A DNA stretch of 10,237 nucleotides. Origin: Candidatus Ectomicrobium neotermitis. Its GTDB lineage: Bacteria > Elusimicrobiota > Endomicrobiia > Endomicrobiales > Endomicrobiaceae. Numbering within the stretch: the stretch's first letter is position 1; each line of letters starts with the position of its first letter. The translations under genes and the position numbers were made by a program. Below, in pieces: positions 6,200 through 10,237 of the stretch. The notes under the pieces are model-generated. The model had not been told where the DNA came from and did no database searches. It worked only from the letters and a program-made list of their open reading frames with translations. The stretch spans positions 1-10,237 of the forward strand of contig JAITBH010000143.1 in NCBI GenBank assembly GCA_031283745.1, in the 5' to 3' direction.

Positions 6200-8113
6200 C
6201 TACCTTGTTTTTATCCAATTCAAAAGTCCACCCGCAAAAATCATTTCCTTTTGTCGTGCCGTTAAATCAAAGCAAACCTTCATTGTTTTGCTTGCCCCTT
6301 TTGCAAACAACTCGCTGTTTGAGGCGATGATCTTTTTTAGGTTGTCAAATTCCAGCTCATCATTTAAGTTTATCAGCTCATAGTCAGAACCATCGCCGAA
6401 AGTCAAAGGGATAATTCCAAAGTTTATTAAGTTGGCCAAATAAATACGGGCAAAGGATTTTGCTAAGACCACTCGTATCCCTAAAAATCTTGGGGCAAGG
6501 GCGGCGTGTTCTCTTGATGATCCTTGTCCATAATTTTCTCCCCCGACAATTATTCCGTTTGAGGTGCTTTTTGCTCGTAAAACAAAATCTTTGTCTACAG
6601 CTCCAAAAGTAAACTCAGAAATCTTAGGCAAGTTTGAGCGAAAAGGAAGCACCTTTGCACCCGCAGGCAAAATGTGGTCGGTAGAAATATTGTCTCCGAC
6701 TTTCAAAATAGTTTTAACGATTAAGTTGTCCTCTAAGGTTGCAAATTCGGGCAAAGGTTTAATGTTTGGGCCTCGTATAATTTCAACTTTATCCCGCTTT
6801 GATGTTGGTTTTTGAAACTGCAAATCGTCGACATAAAACTTGCTTGGCATTTTTATGGTTGGTTTCTTTCCTAAAACTGCCTGAGGGCTTGAAATTTCTC
6901 CGCTCAAAGCGGCAGCCAAAGCTGTAGCGGGAGAACACAAAAACACTTTAGCGTCCTTCGTTCCGCTTCTGCCCTCAAAACTCCTATTAAAAGTTCTCAA
7001 AGAAACGCCTCCGCTTTTTGGAGATTGCCCCATACCGATACACGGCCCGCAGGCGCATTCCAAAACTCTTGCCCCGCTTTTGACGATATTTGCAAGATCT
7101 CCGCTCTCAGAGATCATCGAAAGAACTTGCCTTGAGCCGGGAGAAACAACCAAGCTGACATTTTTGTTTATCTTTTTGTTTTTTAAGACCTTTGAAAGCA
7201 AAAGCATATCGGCTAAAGATGAATTTGTGCAAGAGCCGATACAAACTTGGTCAACCTTGACTCCTTTAACATCCGCAACTTTCCTAACATTATCGGGGCT
7301 GTGAGGAAGCGAGATGAGAGGCTCAAGCACACTTAAATTTATCGTTATTTCCTCATCATAAGCAGCGTCTTTGTCAGCGATCAGTTGTTTCCAATCCTTT
7401 AGCCTGCCCTGCCTTTTTAGAAAATCTTTCGTTATCTCGTCTGAGGGAAATACACTTGTGGTAGCGCCCAGCTCTGCACCCATATTTGTGATGGTTGCTC
7501 TTTGAGGAATAGACAAAGTTTTTACTCCGCCGCCAGCAAATTCAAAAATTTTCCCACGTCCGCCTTTGACAGTTTTTAACCTCAAAATTTCCAATATGAT
7601 GTCTTTTGCACTGCTCCAACCTTTTAACGAGCCGACTAAATTTACCTTAACGATCTGCGGCATAGTTATGTAGAAAGGCTCGCCTGCCATAGCACATGCA
7701 ACATCTAAACCGCCCGCACCAAAAGCTAACATCCCAAGCCCTCCCGCAGTCGGAGTATGAGAGTCCGCCCCCAACAAAGTCTCAGACGGCACTCCAAATC
7801 TTTCAAGGTGAACCTGATGGCAAATTCCGTTTCCAGCGGGCGAAAAAATAATTCCATATTTTGCAGCTATGCTTTGGAGAAATTTGTGATCATCAGCGTT
7901 TTCAAACCCTGATTGTAGAGTGTTGTGGTCGACATAGCTCAAAGAAAGTTTTGTTTTAACTTTCGGTATTCCCATCGCCTCAAACTGCAAATAAGAAAGC
8001 GTCCCTGTAGCGTCTTGAGTTAATGTCTGATCAATTTTAATGGCAATTTCATTTCCTGTTTTTATTGTCCCGCTAACAAGATGGCTTGAAATAATTTTTT
8101 GTGAAACATTCAT
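6200..8113 (-). CDS. Aconitate hydratase (short, about 640-residue type)
   Basis: Aconitase interconverts citrate and isocitrate via cis-aconitate (EC 4.2.1.3) in the citric acid cycle or the oxidative route to 2-oxoglutarate, in the cytoplasm. The 637-residue protein has GADSHTPTAGGLGMLAFGAG (115-134). The three [4Fe-4S] ligands are Cys295 (IGSCTNSS) and Cys355 and Cys358 (ACGPCIGMG). The swivel domain has GDNISTDHILPAG (473-485), GGENYGQGSSREHAALAPR (524-542, with the catalytic serine) and SFARIYLANLINFGIIPL (553-570). It matches the shorter bacterial aconitase type rather than the roughly 890-residue AcnA or AcnB. 3-Isopropylmalate dehydratase is unlikely, since it normally has separate large and small subunits. 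AAAGGAG (complement of 8121-8127) lies seven bases before the ATG. The gene diverges from the endonuclease gene. I found no clear terminator in the 21 bases before the end of rsmI. Confidence 0.94.
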   Translation of the reverse strand: MNVSQKIISSHLVSGTIKTGNEIAIKIDQTLTQDATGTLSYLQFEAMGIPKVKTKLSLSYVDHNTLQSGFENADDHKFLQSIAAKYGIIFSPAGNGICHQVHLERFGVPSETLLGADSHTPTAGGLGMLAFGAGGLDVACAMAGEPFYITMPQIVKVNLVGSLKGWSSAKDIILEILRLKTVKGGRGKIFEFAGGGVKTLSIPQRATITNMGAELGATTSVFPSDEITKDFLKRQGRLKDWKQLIADKDAAYDEEITINLSVLEPLISLPHSPDNVRKVADVKGVKVDQVCIGSCTNSSLADMLLLSKVLKNKKINKNVSLVVSPGSRQVLSMISESGDLANIVKSGARVLECACGPCIGMGQSPKSGGVSLRTFNRSFEGRSGTKDAKVFLCSPATALAAALSGEISSPQAVLGKKPTIKMPSKFYVDDLQFQKPTSKRDKVEIIRGPNIKPLPEFATLEDNLIVKTILKVGDNISTDHILPAGAKVLPFRSNLPKISEFTFGAVDKDFVLRAKSTSNGIIVGGENYGQGSSREHAALAPRFLGIRVVLAKSFARIYLANLINFGIIPLTFGDGSDYELINLNDELEFDNLKKIIASNSELFAKGASKTMKVCFDLTARQKEMIFAGGLLNWIKTR

Positions 8114-8171
8114 TTTGATACTCCTTTAATGGGGTTGTCTTTATGTGTCTGTGTAGATATAAAAAATCCAT

Positions 8172-8211
8172 TTGATAAGAGAAAATGGTCTTTATAATTG
8201 TATGGTATAAT
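8172..8211 (+). promoter_or_regulatory. Promoter region of the endonuclease gene with two TATAAT boxes
   Basis: Two perfect -10 hexamers occur 13 bases apart, at 8193-8198 and 8206-8211. The downstream one is preceded by TGG (8203-8205), making an extended -10 (TGnTATAAT), which can work without a good -35. TTGATA at 8172-8177 could serve the upstream box, but with a short 15-base spacer. From the downstream box, transcription would start at about 8218-8220, on or next to the ATG. Confidence 0.6.
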
Positions 8212-8219
8212 CGTCTTAT

Positions 8220-9311
8220 ATGAATAACCATCCAACTTTATTCGGACTAAACAATACCAATCGTGATTTTTCTAATAAGGATGATTGGGGAAAAAATGTT
8301 TTTAATAATGCTTTCCCCGCATCATTATTATGTTATATGTTTTCTAAACAGATTAGACCAGTTTATCTATCCATTGATAAAGAGACTGGTAATGTTTTCC
8401 ACTCCAAAATTAGCACAAAAGATGTTTTTGGCAAGAATCCATTTGACGATGATTTATTTTTTGCTTTTGAACACCAGTTTAGCCCTTACGAAACGCTTGT
8501 TTCGTCATCATTGCCGAGAATTGACTTGGTTCTCTCGCAAATGAAAAACGACTTATTAGATGTTGCTCTGCGAGGCATTGAAATAAAACTTACTGTTGTT
8601 CCAGATAATTCAACGACAGAAGAAAAAAAAGAAGACCAGAGTGCTGAAATTGTAGTTAGACCCGACACAATTGTTTATCTTGCTTTGTCCATTGCGAGAA
8701 ATTTTACAAGCAACAAGGGTGAGTTAAAAAAACATCTTGTCTCTACGGGCGATAAAATATCAGACTGGAACGAACCAACGATAGTCGCTCCATTGATGAA
8801 CGAAATAGTCCAGCCATTAAAAGGACTATTATGCCATACGGCAAACTTGCAAGAACCGCTATTGCTGCAACCAATTTGGCGAACAACAGGCAAGTCATTA
8901 CAACTGGAAGATAATTGTTTAGATGCTTTTGTTTGGAGCAATTACGCAATGGCAATTCTATTTATTGATAATTCCTACAATGACAGTTCTTATAAAATTA
9001 CCAGAGTGGCACGAGCTACCATTTGGCTTTTCAAGATGTTGTATGACTATGCAAAAACAGGAAAAATCAACCATGCTACAACAATACGCAACATAAACTT
9101 TGGGAGCCAAACTGATAAAGCGTTTGCTGTATCTGGCATCAAGACTATCAGCTATCTGCGGTCTGATGAACTACTAAACCCACGCGTTACTAAAAACGAG
9201 TTGAAAAATATAATTCTTGGAGGTGGACATAAAATGCTAAGTCCAGAGCGGAGATTTGATGCCGCCATTATGAGTAATGCATCGATTTTTGAGGGGAAAA
9301 ATGATGCGTAA
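8220..9311 (+). CDS. Type II restriction endonuclease, HindVP/HgiDI-like
   Basis: This 363-residue protein begins LFGLNNTNRDFSNKDDWGKN (7-26) and FPASLLCYM (32-40), which I recall as the opening of the HindVP endonuclease family (GRCGYC cutters such as HgiDI); the length also fits. A PD-(D/E)XK core is visible: Asp102 in LPRIDLVL, then RGIEIKLTVVPD with Glu121 and Lys123 at the end of the next strand. It should make double-strand cuts at unmethylated sites. The C5-cytosine methyltransferase gene overlaps its 3' end by 11 bp, the expected partner. No Shine-Dalgarno sequence precedes the ATG, and the extended -10 box ends only 8 bases upstream, so the mRNA may be leaderless. No controller (C) gene is seen. 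The restriction endonuclease call is strong from motif and partner. The HindVP family and GRCGYC specificity are recalled similarity without alignment. Confidence 0.78.
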   Translation: MNNHPTLFGLNNTNRDFSNKDDWGKNVFNNAFPASLLCYMFSKQIRPVYLSIDKETGNVFHSKISTKDVFGKNPFDDDLFFAFEHQFSPYETLVSSSLPRIDLVLSQMKNDLLDVALRGIEIKLTVVPDNSTTEEKKEDQSAEIVVRPDTIVYLALSIARNFTSNKGELKKHLVSTGDKISDWNEPTIVAPLMNEIVQPLKGLLCHTANLQEPLLLQPIWRTTGKSLQLEDNCLDAFVWSNYAMAILFIDNSYNDSSYKITRVARATIWLFKMLYDYAKTGKINHATTIRNINFGSQTDKAFAVSGIKTISYLRSDELLNPRVTKNELKNIILGGGHKMLSPERRFDAAIMSNASIFEGKNDA

Positions 9312-10237
9312 TATGCGATACAGAGTTGTTGATTTATTTTCTGGAATAGGTGGCTTATCGCTTGGTCTACAAAACGCCGGCTTTGATGTTGTTTTGGCGG
9401 TAGATAACGGACAAGCGGTTATTGATATTTATGAAAAGAACTTTGACCACCCTATTGTGAAAGCGGACTTAAATGATGTTGAAGAATCCGTGAAATTACT
9501 AAAAAAATATTCGCCAGATATTGTTGTTGGTGGTCCGCCTTGTCAAGATTATTCGGCAGCAGGAAAAAGAGATGAAGAGGGGGGGCGTGCCAACTTAACT
9601 ATTTCATTTGCAGAGATTGTTGGGAAAATAAAACCTCAGTATTTCATTATGGAGAATGTTGATATGATTGTTAAGTCAAAGCGATACAAGCAAGCGTTAG
9701 ATATTTTTAGAAATTATGGCTATGGTTTAACAACAAAAACGCTTGATGCAAGTTTTTGCGGTGTCCCCCAAAAACGAAAACGACACTTTGTTATAGGGGC
9801 ATTAAACCAAAGTGATAATTTTATGTTGAAACTTATTAACCGTAGAGTTGCCGATAAACCAATGACTATAAGAGATTATTTCGGCGATACACTTGGAATT
9901 GAGTTTTATTACAGACACCCACGCAACTACAACAGACGTGCTGTATTCAGTATTGATGAACCAAGCCCGACAATTCGTGGTGTAAACCGCCCAATTCCAG
10001 ACGGCTACGAAACACATAAAAATGATGCTCATAATGATCTGAAATCAATTAGGCCATTGACGACAAAAGAACGTAGTTTTATACAGACTTTTCCGCCAGA
10101 GTTTGAATTGTTTGGTTCAAAAACAAATGTTGAACAAGCCATAGGCAACGCTGTGCCAGTCAATCTTGGCAAGTTTGTGGGCGATTGCTTAAACGAGTTT
10201 ATAGAGTATGGTTGTGAGCAAGAACTAATTTTTATGT
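9301..10237 (+). CDS. C5-cytosine-specific DNA methyltransferase, 3' end beyond window
   Basis: The frame from ATG 9301 is open for 312 codons to the right edge. The conserved C5-methyltransferase motifs are present in order: I, VVDLFSGIGGLSLGL (9-23, cofactor binding); IV, VVGGPPCQDYS (75-85) with catalytic Cys81; VI, MENVD (117-121); VIII, QKRKRHFVIG (157-166); IX, RPLTTKERSFIQTFP (251-265); and X, QAIGNAVPVNLG (279-290). Since motif X is complete, only a few terminal residues should be missing. The target-recognition region between VIII and IX is short (about 85 residues), with PSPTIRGVNRPIPDGY at 221-236. It should protect host DNA from the endonuclease encoded just upstream. ATG 9301 overlaps the endonuclease stop by 11 bp, and ATG 9304 is an equally possible start; GAGGGG (9291-9296) serves as ribosome site for either. 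The family is certain; a GRCGYC target is inferred from the endonuclease only. Confidence 0.96.
   Translation, partial: MMRNMRYRVVDLFSGIGGLSLGLQNAGFDVVLAVDNGQAVIDIYEKNFDHPIVKADLNDVEESVKLLKKYSPDIVVGGPPCQDYSAAGKRDEEGGRANLTISFAEIVGKIKPQYFIMENVDMIVKSKRYKQALDIFRNYGYGLTTKTLDASFCGVPQKRKRHFVIGALNQSDNFMLKLINRRVADKPMTIRDYFGDTLGIEFYYRHPRNYNRRAVFSIDEPSPTIRGVNRPIPDGYETHKNDAHNDLKSIRPLTTKERSFIQTFPPEFELFGSKTNVEQAIGNAVPVNLGKFVGDCLNEFIEYGCEQELIFM

Noticed and set aside
8114..8219. Minus-strand promoter for the aconitase gene
   Set aside because: Only the ribosome site is clear; the TATA-like stretches lack a -35 box at suitable spacing, so no promoter is annotated.
1..10237. CRISPR arrays, tRNA or rRNA genes, insertion sequences
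   Set aside because: No spaced direct repeats, tRNA-like cloverleaf, rRNA segments or transposase motifs were seen; intergenic gaps are at most about 165 bases.

Overview
The window is an AT-rich, gene-dense bacterial segment with nine genes. A core block (a glycogen-type glucan branching pair, rsmI and an aconitase) is flanked on both sides by accessory DNA encoding DNA-modification functions. The host cannot be named from this sequence. A GH57 branching enzyme preceded by a DUF4912 protein, the short (about 640-residue) aconitase type and the low GC would fit a poorly cultured lineage such as Elusimicrobiota, Omnitrophota or Margulisbacteria. That is a guess.

Left accessory block (1-2787, all + strand). 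The first gene runs off the left edge. It encodes the end of a GIY-YIG nuclease domain joined in frame to an EcoRI-family adenine methyltransferase. Twenty bases later comes a two-part protein with a C-terminal HIRAN domain. A histidine-phosphatase-fold protein follows, its TTG start overlapping the upstream stop by 4 bp. That protein keeps the RHG motif, but its second catalytic histidine is serine. The close packing suggests one transcript. This is the best candidate here for an undescribed DNA-targeting or genome-defence cassette.

Core block (2788-8113). A consensus-like sigma70 promoter drives a two-gene operon. The first gene is a DUF4912 protein with a serine-repeat linker and an Ig-like C-terminal domain. 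The second is a GH57 1,4-alpha-glucan branching enzyme with both catalytic residues present. A strong intrinsic terminator ends the operon. Then comes rsmI, a 16S rRNA 2'-O-methyltransferase lacking the usual C-terminal extension. It is convergent with a complete aconitate hydratase on the minus strand.

Right accessory block (8114-10237, + strand). A second restriction-modification locus diverges from the aconitase gene. It has a HindVP/HgiDI-like type II endonuclease with a PD-(D/E)XK core, followed by an overlapping C5-cytosine methyltransferase. All the main motifs of that methyltransferase are present; only its extreme C-terminus is cut by the window edge. The endonuclease gene has no Shine-Dalgarno sequence. 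A perfect extended -10 box ends 8 bases before its ATG, so its mRNA may be leaderless.
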